DNA of 64,000 nt from Microbulbifer bruguierae (GCF_029869925.1 NZ_CP118605.1:1986001-2050000); one strand, 5' to 3'. Positions 17,305-26,817 are shown, numbered from the stretch's first letter. A program made the numbers and translations. Notes: generated by a model from the letters alone, not told the origin.

Positions 17305-18615
17305 ATGAAAAAAATCGTCATTATCGGCGGTGGTGCCGGCGGGCTGCAGCTCGCCACCAGCCTCGGCCGTCACTTCTCCTTCAATCGTTTCCACCGCCGC
17401 ATCGACACTCCTGCCGCCCAGGTCACCCTGGTCGACAAAAATCGCACCCATATCTGGAAACCGCTGTTGCACCAGGTGGCCACCGGCGCTCTGGACTCCA
17501 GCCTGGATGCGCTGAATTACCAGGTGCACGCCCGCGCCAACGGATTCCACTTCGAACTGGGTTCCTTACAGGGGCTGGACCGGGAACACAAAACCATCGA
17601 ACTGGCGGAGGTGTGCAGCGAAGACGGCACACCGCTGATACCTGCGCGCAAACTGGAATACGACTACCTGGTAATTGCCCTCGGCAGTCAGAGCAACGAC
17701 TTCAATACCCCCGGCGTGCGCGCGCACTGCCAGTTTCTCGACAGCGCCGAGCAGGCGCAAAAATTCCACAATCGTCTGCTGGATCAATTCCTGCAGCTGG
17801 AGAGCCAGGTGGTGGACTCCGTGCATATTGCCATTGTCGGCGGCGGTGCCACCGGTGTGGAACTGGCTGCGGAACTGGTGGACGCTGTGCACGAGATGGG
17901 CCATTACGGGCGTATCAAAAATGGCGATCTGAAGGTCACCCTGATTGAAGCCGGCGCCCATCTGCTGCCGGCGCTGCCACCGCGCCTCGGCAACAGCTCG
18001 CAAAAGGAACTGAGCAAAATCGGTGTGCGTGTACTCACCAATACCCAGGTCGCCGAAGCCACCGCCACGGGATTCGTGACCAAAGAGGGAGAGGAAATAC
18101 CCGCGGTGATCCGCGTGTGGGCAGCGGGGGTAAAGGCGCCGGATTTTCTGAAGAATCTCGACGGTCTCTCCGTCAACCGGCAAAACCAGATCGAAGTGGA
18201 AGCCACTCTGCGCAGTAAAACCGATGCGGCTATTTTCGCACTCGGTGACTGCGCCGGCTGCGAAGATGCAAACGGCCGCAAAGTGCCGCCGCGCGCGCAA
18301 TCTGCACAGCAGATGGCAAACACTGCCAGCGACAATCTGATCAAGTTGGTGGAAAACCCACAGGCCGAACTCCAGCGGTTTACCTACAAAGACCGCGGTT
18401 CGCTCGTTTCCCTGTCCAAGTTCGACGCGGTGGGCAATCTGATGGGTGGTCTGGTGAAAGGCAGCCTGACCATCGAGGGGCGCCTCGCCGGCCTCGCCTA
18501 CCGGTCCCTGTACCGCATGCATCTGGCGGCCCTGCACGGCTGGCCCAAGGCCATGTTGCTGTACGTGATCGGACAGGCCAACCGCTTCGTCAAACCGCGC
18601 CTGAAGATGCATTGA
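17305..18615 (+). CDS. ndh: Type II NADH dehydrogenase
   Basis: 436-aa NDH-2, a single-subunit, non-proton-pumping NADH:quinone oxidoreductase at the inner face of the cytoplasmic membrane. FAD motif IVIIGGGAGGLQLA at the N-terminus, family sequence HIWKPLLHQVATGALD (about 50-65), NADH motif IVGGGATGVELAAEL (about 175-190), second FAD contact FALGDCAG and the AQQMA quinone-site region are all present. The C-terminus carries the amphipathic membrane-binding helices. Start ATG preceded by AAGGAA. It is convergent with the lipoprotein gene; a GC-rich hairpin (GGGCCTAC/GTAGGCCC, 18698-18717) between them lacks a T-run. Confidence 0.9.
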   Translation: MKKIVIIGGGAGGLQLATSLGRHFSFNRFHRRIDTPAAQVTLVDKNRTHIWKPLLHQVATGALDSSLDALNYQVHARANGFHFELGSLQGLDREHKTIELAEVCSEDGTPLIPARKLEYDYLVIALGSQSNDFNTPGVRAHCQFLDSAEQAQKFHNRLLDQFLQLESQVVDSVHIAIVGGGATGVELAAELVDAVHEMGHYGRIKNGDLKVTLIEAGAHLLPALPPRLGNSSQKELSKIGVRVLTNTQVAEATATGFVTKEGEEIPAVIRVWAAGVKAPDFLKNLDGLSVNRQNQIEVEATLRSKTDAAIFALGDCAGCEDANGRKVPPRAQSAQQMANTASDNLIKLVENPQAELQRFTYKDRGSLVSLSKFDAVGNLMGGLVKGSLTIEGRLAGLAYRSLYRMHLAALHGWPKAMLLYVIGQANRFVKPRLKMH

Positions 18616-18700
18616 TCGGGACGCCTTGACTCTGCACCTCTGTTACCGAACTTTCCGCATCGACCACTAAACGGGATACTTCCGTCGCGAATTACCGGGC

Positions 18701-20740
18701 CTACCAGGGTAGGCCCCAGTAGCGCGGGTTCTCAAACCAGATTTGTGTATCCCAGAACTCTGCGGCACACACGGTGTTCTCTGCGGCGAAGCGGTATTCG
18801 AGGCACGGCTGGTTGAGGTCACTGACGCCCTCCTGCGGGTAGGCGGGCTGGCGGAAGCGGAAGTGCTCGATCAGGTAGCGCAGGCCGTCCTTCATGTCCG
18901 CGTACTGCCAGCGGAGCCGGATGGGGGTATTGACGATACCGGTAGCGCCTTCCCCTTCCCGGTACCAGTCCCTCAGTTCGCCGTCTCGCCCATAAGTGCG
19001 GGTGAAGGTGAGTACCCCCTGAACCTCATCGCTGCTGTTGTAGGTGGTAATTTCCGTTTCCCGCAGCTGCTGGTTACTGGTGTACCGATACTCAACCACT
19101 TCGCGGGCTTCCGGGCGACCATCGGCGTCGGTGTCCAGCTGCATTTCCCGCCGCAGCAGATTCTCGTGGCTGTTGTAGCGATATTCAAACCTCCGCCGTA
19201 CGTCTGGAGTGCCGTCCGCATCCACGTCGAATTCCCACACCTGCTCCCGCAGCAGGTCGTTGCTCAAGTAAGTGAAGCGGTAGGTGTTTTCACGGTCCAC
19301 CACGCCGTCGCCATTGTCGTCGATGCGCTGGGTTTCCCGTATCAGGCGCTCGCGGCTGTCGTGGCGGAAATCAATTTCCGTGCGCTTATCCACGACGCCA
19401 TCGGCGGGCGTAGTGTCGCCATTGTCTTCCGTATCGATCTGTTCCAGCAGCAGCCCGGCGCTGGTGTAGCGGAAGCTGAAACTTCGCCGGATTTCCACAC
19501 GGCCGTCGGCATTCAGATCCGATTCGTCCTGCTGCAGTTCCAGCAAACCATCGTCACTGAAAAAGCGCTCGCTGCGAAAAATGGCATCGACAATACCGTC
19601 TACATCGTCGTCCTGCTCAAAGGTAAACAGCACCCGGTTACTGCCGTCGTCATAGTCGAAGCGGTAAATTCGGCGTTCGTTGACCACCAGCACGCCGTCT
19701 TCCTCGACGATTTCGACCAGAAAACCCTGCCCGTTAAACAGGCGTTCGGAGCGGTAGAAAAAATTTACAACGCCATTTTCATCGATATCCGATTCCCGCA
19801 AGCTGAAAACCAGGCGGGCGCGATCGTCATAGTCGAAAGTCAGGCGCTCGCGCCAGCTTTGTGCGGTATCCGGCAGAAAGAACAGCCGCAGCTCAGCGGG
19901 CAGGCCGAAGTCGTTGTAGACCAGCAGCACCTCCTGTTCGATGGAGCCATTGTCTTCAATGTCCCGGGTTTCCCGCACCGGTACATGGACGGGAACCTCT
20001 ACGCCGAGGGCATCGTACAGGTACAACAGTGGTTCGCTCAGGGGCAGCTGGTACTGGATGGCAAACGCGGTCTTGATGGCAGACAGGGAATCGAGGCCGC
20101 GGCGAGCGGGAAATCCGTAGAGGTCGAAGGCAAAGTCCAAACGGTAATCCGCCAGATCCCGATTCCAGTCCGTGAGATCGATCCCGTTCTCTGGATTCTG
20201 ATCCCGGTCCAGGGTCAGGAACAGCAGCATCATGTTGGCGACAAGGTCGAGCGCGTCTACCCGCTGGTGGTCTTCCAGCGCCGCACGCAGTGCCAGCTCA
20301 TCTCTCAGGGGTGAAGACCCGACCAGGTCAAACGGATTGAGCTTCGGCGCACCGCTGGCGGAGCCCAGCAGGATACCGCCGAGGGAAAATGTCACCGTCT
20401 CCCCCTCGCGGTAGCGAAAGCGGCCATTGCGATTGGTGAGACCGGAAAAACTGGGGGTTTCGTAGTGCAACCCCTGGATACCACCGGCAATAAATTTTCC
20501 GGTTTTTTCCACGCCGCCAGGCGCACCGGGACTGGCGCTGCCGGAACTGCTTGAGCTGCCAGAACCGCCTCCGGAGCCGCTGCCACTACCCAGCGCGCGA
20601 TTGCCGGAATCACTACTGAAATTACACCCGCACAACCACAGGCAAATGCACAGGCACAGACTGGAAATCAGGCACTGGCGGAACCTGTCGACACCCGGTG
20701 GGACTGGCCTCACTGGCACGGGGTACTCCTTGTCGATCAT
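18701..20740 (-). CDS. Large lipoprotein with DxDxDG-type acidic repeats
   Basis: 679 aa. The N-terminus is long but ends in a lipobox-like LWLCGC (lipidated Cys about 39), then a Gly/Ser-rich tether. A domain resembling those of other surface lipoproteins follows (GLHYETPSFSGLTNRNGRFRY). From about residue 270 to 620 come repeated units of 35-45 residues. Each has an acidic loop (DIDENG, DDDVDG, DLNADG, DDNGDG, DVDADG, DTDADG) and a strand with Y/F-R-Y, like calcium-binding EF-hand-type loops combined with YD/RHS-like strands. Predicted outer-membrane or surface-exposed, probably Ca2+-stabilised. Ligand unknown. Confidence 0.7.
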   Translation of the reverse strand: MIDKEYPVPVRPVPPGVDRFRQCLISSLCLCICLWLCGCNFSSDSGNRALGSGSGSGGGSGSSSSSGSASPGAPGGVEKTGKFIAGGIQGLHYETPSFSGLTNRNGRFRYREGETVTFSLGGILLGSASGAPKLNPFDLVGSSPLRDELALRAALEDHQRVDALDLVANMMLLFLTLDRDQNPENGIDLTDWNRDLADYRLDFAFDLYGFPARRGLDSLSAIKTAFAIQYQLPLSEPLLYLYDALGVEVPVHVPVRETRDIEDNGSIEQEVLLVYNDFGLPAELRLFFLPDTAQSWRERLTFDYDDRARLVFSLRESDIDENGVVNFFYRSERLFNGQGFLVEIVEEDGVLVVNERRIYRFDYDDGSNRVLFTFEQDDDVDGIVDAIFRSERFFSDDGLLELQQDESDLNADGRVEIRRSFSFRYTSAGLLLEQIDTEDNGDTTPADGVVDKRTEIDFRHDSRERLIRETQRIDDNGDGVVDRENTYRFTYLSNDLLREQVWEFDVDADGTPDVRRRFEYRYNSHENLLRREMQLDTDADGRPEAREVVEYRYTSNQQLRETEITTYNSSDEVQGVLTFTRTYGRDGELRDWYREGEGATGIVNTPIRLRWQYADMKDGLRYLIEHFRFRQPAYPQEGVSDLNQPCLEYRFAAENTVCAAEFWDTQIWFENPRYWGLPW

Positions 20741-21044
20741 GCGTCAATCTGTTGTGGATCAACAGCTTGGTGAAATTGCGCGATTCAGATCTCAGAAAAG
20801 TATTGCTGACCGCGCCCGAGGTTGTCCGGGGGACAGCGCGGGAATAATCGGATTGACGTAAAAAGAGCGAAGTTAGCAGCCGTTTAAATGAAATCAACGC
20901 CGCTTGCGTAAACAGGGGTGAGAAGTCACGGCGGTGGATTTCAACCGTTGAGGACGAAAACTGAGGGAGGGAATGAGTAACAGAGGGAATGGAGGCAGGG
21001 ATTCCGGCGGCAGTACCGCCGGAATCGCCGTTAGCGGGGAGCGA
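20741..21044. other. Intergenic region with an 11-bp hairpin
   Basis: Contains a perfect hairpin GATTCCGGCGG / CCGCCGGAATC (21000-21026, 5-base loop) directly behind the stop of the H-NS-like gene. No T-run follows on either strand, so it is only a possible terminator or mRNA-end stabiliser. Nothing else is recognised. Confidence 0.4.
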
Positions 21045-21521
21045 TCAGATCTTCCAGGACTGCACCTTGTCCAGGCCGTGCTCGGCAACCCACTGGTTCA
21101 GCTGCTTGGGGTTGCGCTTTTTCTTTTCGATGGTGGCGTTGGTGTACGGGTTGCGGTAGTGACCGGTTTCCAGCTTCGGCTCCGCCGGCTTGTTGCTGGC
21201 AACCTTGCGGGTAGCGCGGCGCGGTGTTTCGCCTTCACGCTTGAGGCTGCGGGCAATGCGGGCCTTGAGGGTGCGCACGAAGTCCGGCGCATCGTCATTG
21301 TTAAGCTGACCAATCAACCACTCGACAATCTGCTCGCCGCGAGCGCTGTACAACTCTTCCTCTTCCATGTCGTATTCGGCGGCCAGGTTGATCAACGCCT
21401 TGTCAAACGCGATGACGCCCTGTTTTTTGCGCTCGGCCAGAGCCATCTGCTCTTGCAGTTCCTCGATTTTGGCCTGGTGTTCAGCGATTTGTTGTTCGAT
21501 CTGGTCGTATTCCTGAAACAT
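21045..21521 (-). CDS. MvaT/H-NS-family nucleoid-associated silencer
   Basis: 158 aa. The N-terminal ~60 residues are a charged coiled coil for oligomerisation (EQQIAEHQAKIEELQEQMA). A linker rich in Arg/Lys/Pro follows. The C-terminal DNA-binding part GHYRNPYTNATIEKKKRNPK..LNQWVAEHGLDKVQSW has the layout of MvaT and H-NS AT-hook-like domains. Such proteins coat and silence AT-rich, often horizontally acquired DNA, which is relevant to the AT-rich block at 1650-5880. Start ATG 21521 with GAGG ten bases upstream. The long AT-rich 5' region with a 14-base palindrome suggests autoregulation. Confidence 0.75.
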   Translation of the reverse strand: MFQEYDQIEQQIAEHQAKIEELQEQMALAERKKQGVIAFDKALINLAAEYDMEEEELYSARGEQIVEWLIGQLNNDDAPDFVRTLKARIARSLKREGETPRRATRKVASNKPAEPKLETGHYRNPYTNATIEKKKRNPKQLNQWVAEHGLDKVQSWKI

Positions 21522-22339
21522 ATATGTTGAGCCTCGATATATGTAAAACGTAGGTGGTTTGATAGTGTTATTTGCGGTGATTAATCACCAGTATTTAAAA
21601 TGTGACTTCCGAGTCTTACAAAGCCCAGGATGAAGTTTGGCTTATATCCTTTTTTCTCAACCGTCGGTTACTTGGCCCGTTACTCCAAAGGCAACTTCGA
21701 TAGCCGCTATACAGAGTGCACCGGGTTTTCACCCGCGCGGTGGTTACCAATTCAATGTGTTATCGGTGCATAACCGAATCAATGTATACAGGAATATAGA
21801 CGCGACGGATTAGTTCCACATCGATATCGAATTCAATTTATACAATTCCCTGTAAAAACGCGGAAATACAGCACATAACATTGAACAATTGAATGACAAT
21901 TAAAGCGTTTGCTTAGCAACGGCGACCAATACCCGGAGCCACTGAGTCGACAGCGCCGGAATACTCATAGTGAAAAGCTTGTATGCAAATAGTTCTCTTT
22001 AATTGAATACCGGTGTCTCGAATATCAGAAGACTCCTAAATATTGATGCCGATTGCCGACATTTCAAGTCTGATTTGGTTATTCAATCAAAACTGAATCA
22101 ATATAAAAGCCGCCTCGGGGCACGGTCTTGAGCGCTGCGCATAATACTGATTTGTCCGCCGACCGCCAATAGGTTGTATATCTTTTTTACCCGGGCGTGA
22201 TTTGGTTCTTTTCCTTGTTCTATTCTTGGGTGGAACTTGTGTAGTGTTGGATAGCAGCTGCTGGAAAGCTTTGGAAATGTATCTGCACAGACTTTTCAAC
22301 GCCATTAGAGATGACAAAACTGGTTAAGGGGGACCTGAC
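21522..22339. other. Long AT-rich divergent regulatory region
   Basis: 818 bases without a credible gene between the divergent silencer and CBS-domain genes. Notable are a perfect 14-base palindrome GGTGATTAATCACC (21576-21589) and the doubled ATATATGT flanking the silencer start. The rest is AT-rich, as expected for H-NS-family target DNA. A 76-codon minus-strand frame at 22087-22317 is not supported. Confidence 0.5.
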
Positions 22340-22786
22340 ATGACCAAGATTCGGGATATTCATCATATGCCAACCCTGGCGGCCCTGATGACACCATTTC
22401 CCTACCATATCGACATCGACGCGCCCATCGAGGCTGCCACTGCACTGATGGAGCAACACAGCGTCCACCACCTTCCAGTCACCCGGGATGGCGATCTGGA
22501 GACGGTCATTTCCCGTGGGGATATCGAGCGCGTGCAGTCTCCCGGACACCGTCTGGAAGAGCAACAGCTCTATGTACGGGACCTGTGCGCCCGCCGCCCC
22601 TACATCGCGGATATCCATGACCCTCTGGATAAAATACTGCTGGCGATGGCGGATACCGGAATTGGCTCGGTGCTGGTGATGAAGGAAGGTGAACTGGCGG
22701 GCATTATTACGGTAACCGATGCACTGCGCTTCTGCGGCAACTTCCTCACCGATCTGGCTCGCACCCCCGACGACGACGTCGCCTGA
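22340..22786 (+). CDS. Two-CBS-domain protein
   Basis: 148 aa made of a tandem CBS pair (Bateman module). First CBS about residues 12-70 (LMTPFPYHIDIDAPIEAA...HHLPVTRDGDLETVISRGDI), second about 80-140 (IADIHDPLDKIL...GIGSVLVMKEGELAGIITVTDAL). Such stand-alone pairs bind adenosyl ligands and regulate partners. No partner domain is fused. Start ATG 22340 after GGGGGACC. It ends 15 bases before the convergent transporter gene. Confidence 0.85.
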   Translation: MTKIRDIHHMPTLAALMTPFPYHIDIDAPIEAATALMEQHSVHHLPVTRDGDLETVISRGDIERVQSPGHRLEEQQLYVRDLCARRPYIADIHDPLDKILLAMADTGIGSVLVMKEGELAGIITVTDALRFCGNFLTDLARTPDDDVA

Positions 22787-22801
22787 TCGCAACCCCGCCT
22801 C

Positions 22802-24853
22802 TCACAGCGGCCAGACCCATAGCAGCATGGGTACTGAAATGGCGACGACGAGTATTTCCATCGGCAGTCCCATGGGCCAGTAATCCCCGAACTTAAACCC
22901 CCCGGGCCCCAGAATAAGGGTATTGTTCTGGTGCCCCACAGGGGTCAGAAAAGCGCAGGAAGCGCCAATAGCCACCGCCATCAGGAAGCTGTCCGGGTTT
23001 ACATTCAGTTGCTCTGCGCTACTGATGGCTATAGCGCACATGACGGCGGCAGTGGCGGCATTGTTCATAAAGTCCGACAGGGTCATGGTCACCACCAGGA
23101 TCAGCACCAGCGCAAACACCGGGTTTCCCCGCGCCAGATTGTCCAGCATCGACTTCGCCACCACATCCGCGGCCCCGGTGGATTCCATCACCCCGGCCAC
23201 CGCGATCAGCGCGCCCAGCAATACAATCACCGAGCCGTCCACCGCTTCGTACACATTGCGCAGGGGCACCACTTTCAGAGCCATAAAGGCAAGCGCACAG
23301 GTGGCAAACGAAATCGCAGCCGGCAGTAGTCCGAATGCCGCACCGGCCACGGCCAACGCCATGGCGATCAGCGCCACGTAGGCCTTCTCTTTATTGGGGA
23401 TGGTGATATCGCGCTGGGCCAGGGGCACACAGCGCTGTTCGTTGGCGAAATTGCTCAGGTTCTCTTCCGTGCCCATCATCATCAGGGCGTCGCCTACCAT
23501 CAGCGGCGTGGAACGCAGCCGCTTGACCGAGCGGCGCCCCTGGCGCGACAGGGCCAGCAGGCTGATTTCATAGCGCCCCGCCAGACGCAGGTTTTGTGCA
23601 CTTCGCCCTACCAGGTAGGAGTCCGGCATCACCACCAGTTCCCGCAGCACCAGCTCGGCCTGGGCCCGGGCGCGCTTTTCTTCCCCCTCCTTCTTTTCGT
23701 CCTTTTTGCCCTCTTCCGGGGCCTCCTCCGTAAGCGCCGCAGAAATGCCGTTGGCGGTCTCATCGGCCGTATTCAATACCGACGGGATGTCCACATTCCC
23801 ACGGTGAAGGTCCCAACGCGCCGCCTCTTCAGCGGCCAGTTTTACCGGTGCCGCCCCCTCAACCACACCCGGGCCTTCAGCGGATTTGCCGTTTATATCC
23901 GGGCCCTGCTCTTTGGGCTTCTTTCGCTCTTTTTTCTTGCCATCGCCTTCCTTTTCGCCGTCACCCTGCTCCGCCGCCAGGGTCAATCCCAGACTGGAAA
24001 GTACCGCGGACAGGGATTCCGGTTCTGCCTCGATCACCAGCAGATCGCCAGCGCCAATCCGCAGGCCCGGCATGGCGGTCGATACCCGCGCATTGTTGCG
24101 CACGACTCCGATAACCTGAGCGTCTTCATCGCCGATCATTTTCACCAGTTCCGCCAGGGATTTACCGATCGACGCACTTTTCTCACCCACCAACGCCTCG
24201 GTCAGATAGGTGCCGGTTTCAAAGGTCGCGGCGCCCGCTTGGCTGCGCGCCGGCACCAGACGCCAGCCGATCAGCGCCACAAACAACACGCCTACCAGGG
24301 CCACCGCCAGCCCAACGGGGGTAAAGTCGAACATGCCATAGCTGCCGGCGCCGGCACTGGCGCGAAAACCGGACACGATCAGGTTTGGCGGCGTACCGAT
24401 CAGGGTAGTCATACCCCCGAGAATGGTGCCGAACGACAGTGGCATCAGCACTTTTCCCGGCGGCAGCTGGTAGCGGTCGGCAAGATCCGTGGCCACCGGC
24501 ATCAACAGTGCCATGGCACCGACGTTGTTCATAAATCCGGACATGGCGGCACCCAGTGCGGTTAGTGCGGCAATGGCGAGGGTAATGCCGCCTTTTCGCG
24601 GTACCACCTTGTGCGCCAGCGCATCCATGGCGCCGGTGTTCTGCAACCCGCGGCTCAATATCAGCACACAGGCGACGGTGACGACCGCCGGGTGACCAAA
24701 TCCGCTAAACGCCTCTTCCGGCTCTATCAGGCCGGCGAACACACAGGCCAACAGCGAGGCCAGCGCCACCATGTCGTGTCGCCACGAGCCCCAGACAAAC
24801 AGCACGATGGTGACCGCGAGAATCAGCAGTATGGCAATCTGATCGAGAGTCAT
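22802..24853 (-). CDS. DASS/SLC13-family transporter with two TrkA-C domains
   Basis: 683-aa inner-membrane transporter of the divalent anion:Na+ symporter type (citrate, sulfate or dicarboxylate range). Two membrane halves (about 1-190 and 480-683) contain the duplicated family motifs (SGFMNNVGAMALLMP, LIGTPPNLIV; SDFMNNAATAAVM, GHQNNTLILGPGG). Between them lie two cytosolic RCK-C/TrkA-C domains (about 215-285 and 415-475). The first and second TrkA-C are separated by a ~120-residue highly charged, low-complexity insert (EGDGKKKERKKPKEQ..., later EEGKKDEKKEGEEKRA), unusual for the family. The substrate cannot be read from sequence. Confidence 0.85.
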   Translation of the reverse strand: MTLDQIAILLILAVTIVLFVWGSWRHDMVALASLLACVFAGLIEPEEAFSGFGHPAVVTVACVLILSRGLQNTGAMDALAHKVVPRKGGITLAIAALTALGAAMSGFMNNVGAMALLMPVATDLADRYQLPPGKVLMPLSFGTILGGMTTLIGTPPNLIVSGFRASAGAGSYGMFDFTPVGLAVALVGVLFVALIGWRLVPARSQAGAATFETGTYLTEALVGEKSASIGKSLAELVKMIGDEDAQVIGVVRNNARVSTAMPGLRIGAGDLLVIEAEPESLSAVLSSLGLTLAAEQGDGEKEGDGKKKERKKPKEQGPDINGKSAEGPGVVEGAAPVKLAAEEAARWDLHRGNVDIPSVLNTADETANGISAALTEEAPEEGKKDEKKEGEEKRARAQAELVLRELVVMPDSYLVGRSAQNLRLAGRYEISLLALSRQGRRSVKRLRSTPLMVGDALMMMGTEENLSNFANEQRCVPLAQRDITIPNKEKAYVALIAMALAVAGAAFGLLPAAISFATCALAFMALKVVPLRNVYEAVDGSVIVLLGALIAVAGVMESTGAADVVAKSMLDNLARGNPVFALVLILVVTMTLSDFMNNAATAAVMCAIAISSAEQLNVNPDSFLMAVAIGASCAFLTPVGHQNNTLILGPGGFKFGDYWPMGLPMEILVVAISVPMLLWVWPL

Positions 24854-25016
24854 AGATGGGGAAATTCCGGGTCTGCCAGCGACTATGCGACCCGGGGAAA
24901 TTCACCCGGGCACTGACAACCATAGTGGATAAGCGATTGCCCGGCATGGTGCCAGCCCTGCTTCACAGAAGGCGGAAGCATGCGGGCTGAGAGGGGAATG
25001 GAGAAGAGGAATGGCG

Positions 25017-25949
25017 TTACTGATTGGACAACTGCAGGCGACGCAATCCAAAACGGCGGGTCAGCAGCCAGTCGCGGAAACGCCGCGGCAGCCAGCGTGC
25101 CATCCACGGCAATAGACTGCTTTTGTTGCCAATGCGAATCAGGCTGCGAGGCCGCTTGCGCAACAGCTCCGCCGCCAGTCGCTTGGCCAGGTCCCGCGCC
25201 AGAGTGGCGTTCTGCTGGGATTCCAGCGCCCGCGCCCGCACCGCGTCTTCGCTCCGCTTGTACCAGGAATCCGGCGCCAACAGGCCGCGCAGGGACGTCT
25301 CCGCGTGGCGCCCGAACTCAGAGGCAATGGCCCCCGGCTGCACGGTAACCACGCGGATTCCGAAGGGTTTGAGTTCCAGCCGCAATACATCGGACAGGGT
25401 GTGCACGGCAGATTTGGAAGCGCAGTAGGCCCCGGAAAACGGCGTCGGCATGATCCCGGACACCGAGCCGATATTGCAGATGATGCCGTGGCGGCGGGAC
25501 TTGAGCAGCGGCGCACAGGCCCGGGCCAGGGCCATGGGGGCGAAAACATTGGTGCGAAACTGGGCTTCCAGTGCGCGGGTATCCAGCTCCAGCAGCGGCC
25601 CCATCTGGCCATAACCGGCATTGTTGACGAGGATATCCAGGCGGCCGTACGCGGTTTTGATGGCGTGTACCACGCGGTTGATGTCCGCCTGGGAATTGAC
25701 GTCCAGCGCGTCTGTGGCAATCCCTACATCCGCCAGTTCCTGCAGGCTTTCGGCGCGACGCGCGGTGGCAATGACGATGGTACCGCGAGCGTGCAGCGCC
25801 AGCGCCAGTTCGCGGCCGATACCACTGGAACAGCCGGTGATGAGTGCCACCCGATCCGGCACCACGTAACCGCGGCCGATCTGCGCAAGGCTCTCGGCAG
25901 CAAAGGTGTGATCGGAAGGGCGAAACCGATTGGCAGGGGGCTTGCTCAC
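25017..25949 (-). CDS. Short-chain dehydrogenase/reductase
   Basis: 310-aa classical SDR with the NAD(P)-binding motif TGCSSGIG near residue 38, NNAG near 111, and the catalytic YCASK. A positively charged residue at the end of the second strand (TARRAE) favours NADP. The C-terminal ~60 residues are helical and arginine-rich (RWLPRRFRDWLLTRRFGLRR), possibly membrane-associated, like related lipid-linked SDRs. Start GTG 25949 is chosen because GGAG lies seven bases upstream; the longer TTG frame lacks this. Substrate unknown. Confidence 0.8.
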   Translation of the reverse strand: MSKPPANRFRPSDHTFAAESLAQIGRGYVVPDRVALITGCSSGIGRELALALHARGTIVIATARRAESLQELADVGIATDALDVNSQADINRVVHAIKTAYGRLDILVNNAGYGQMGPLLELDTRALEAQFRTNVFAPMALARACAPLLKSRRHGIICNIGSVSGIMPTPFSGAYCASKSAVHTLSDVLRLELKPFGIRVVTVQPGAIASEFGRHAETSLRGLLAPDSWYKRSEDAVRARALESQQNATLARDLAKRLAAELLRKRPRSLIRIGNKSSLLPWMARWLPRRFRDWLLTRRFGLRRLQLSNQ

Positions 25950-25979
25950 GTTACTGCTCCACAACGGCGACTCGTAAAC

Positions 25980-26366
25980 TCAATCTGAGTGTGTGTCTGT
26001 CAGTTTGAAGTGGGGATTTTCGATCAACCCGAAAACGTTGCCGAAGGGGTCGAGAAAACTGGCCATCAGTATCCCTTCGCCGACGTCGACAATCTCGCCG
26101 TGCTGGCGCGCACCGAGACCATTGATCCGCTCCACCTGGGCTGCGATATCCGCAACCCCCCAGTAGGCCACAACGCCATCCGCGCGGCTGGTGACATTGC
26201 GCGCATTGGGATCCAACCCCAGCTCGAAGCCGCCGACGTTAAAACCCACGTAGGCATCGGCTTCAAAGTAGGGCTCAATCTCGAGCAGGGTGGTATACCA
26301 CGCTTTCGCTTCCTGTATGTTACTCACACCGTAAATGATGCTGCGTAACCCCAAAAACTGACTCAC
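25980..26366 (-). CDS. VOC-superfamily (glyoxalase-like) protein
   Basis: 128 aa of the vicinal oxygen chelate fold in its paired beta-alpha-beta-beta-beta form. LRSIIYGVSNIQEAKAWYTTLLEIEP opens the first half; VADIAAQVERINGLGA and the C-terminal LMASFLDPFGNVFGLIENPHF end the second. The typical final Glu ligand (LIEN) is present. Enzyme or resistance function cannot be assigned. GTG start at 26366 with GGAGGT upstream. Follows the SDR start by 30 bases and is possibly cotranscribed with it. Confidence 0.8.
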   Translation of the reverse strand: MSQFLGLRSIIYGVSNIQEAKAWYTTLLEIEPYFEADAYVGFNVGGFELGLDPNARNVTSRADGVVAYWGVADIAAQVERINGLGARQHGEIVDVGEGILMASFLDPFGNVFGLIENPHFKLTDTHSD

Positions 26367-26448
26367 CTCAGACCTCCGTTTGGAGCATTATTTCCGGCGC
26401 TGACGCCGACTTTATGTTGTCTGTATTTTGAGCAGGCCGGGCTCAGAA

Positions 26449-26817
26449 CTATTCCAGTTCTTGCTCCAGCTGTTCCAGCAGGTCAAGGGGTTCGATTTCT
26501 TCCCCTTCCAGCTCATCGTTCCAGTTGATGCCCACCAGCAATACGTCTTCATGCATACCGGTGAGCCAGTCGTCCATAAATTCTTCAAGGTCTACGGGAA
26601 CAACCTGGTAGTCCACCCAGTCGTCGACGATATGCGCTTCGGCATATTCCCGCTGGGACCAGAACGGCATGACATCGCTACCCGGACGGGTTTCCGATTC
26701 ACACAGGGCAAACCCCTCTTCCCCCTCCAACGCCCACACACACCCTTGCTCTACCGCCTCTGGCAGAAAGCGGGCGCAGTTTTCCTCAAAATCGTCTCCG
26801 AGAGGTTCCAATTCCAT
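26449..26817 (-). CDS. DUF2750 family protein
   Basis: 122 aa, very acidic, soluble. It matches the DUF2750 pattern: an N-terminal helix with CARFLPEA, WALEGEEGFAL, then a VMPFWSQREYAE segment, VDLEEFMDDWLTGM and VGINWN near the end. The family has no established function. Complete, ATG start at 26817 with AAGGCAAG upstream. Confidence 0.75.
   Translation of the reverse strand: MELEPLGDDFEENCARFLPEAVEQGCVWALEGEEGFALCESETRPGSDVMPFWSQREYAEAHIVDDWVDYQVVPVDLEEFMDDWLTGMHEDVLLVGINWNDELEGEEIEPLDLLEQLEQELE

Noticed and set aside
18743-20314. 523-codon plus-strand open frame opposite the acidic-repeat lipoprotein
   Set aside because: Shadow of the repetitive minus-strand gene; the apparent repeats are only its complement.
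22087-22317. 76-codon minus-strand frame in the long AT-rich gap
   Set aside because: Basic, low-complexity translation without ribosome-binding site; more likely regulatory DNA.
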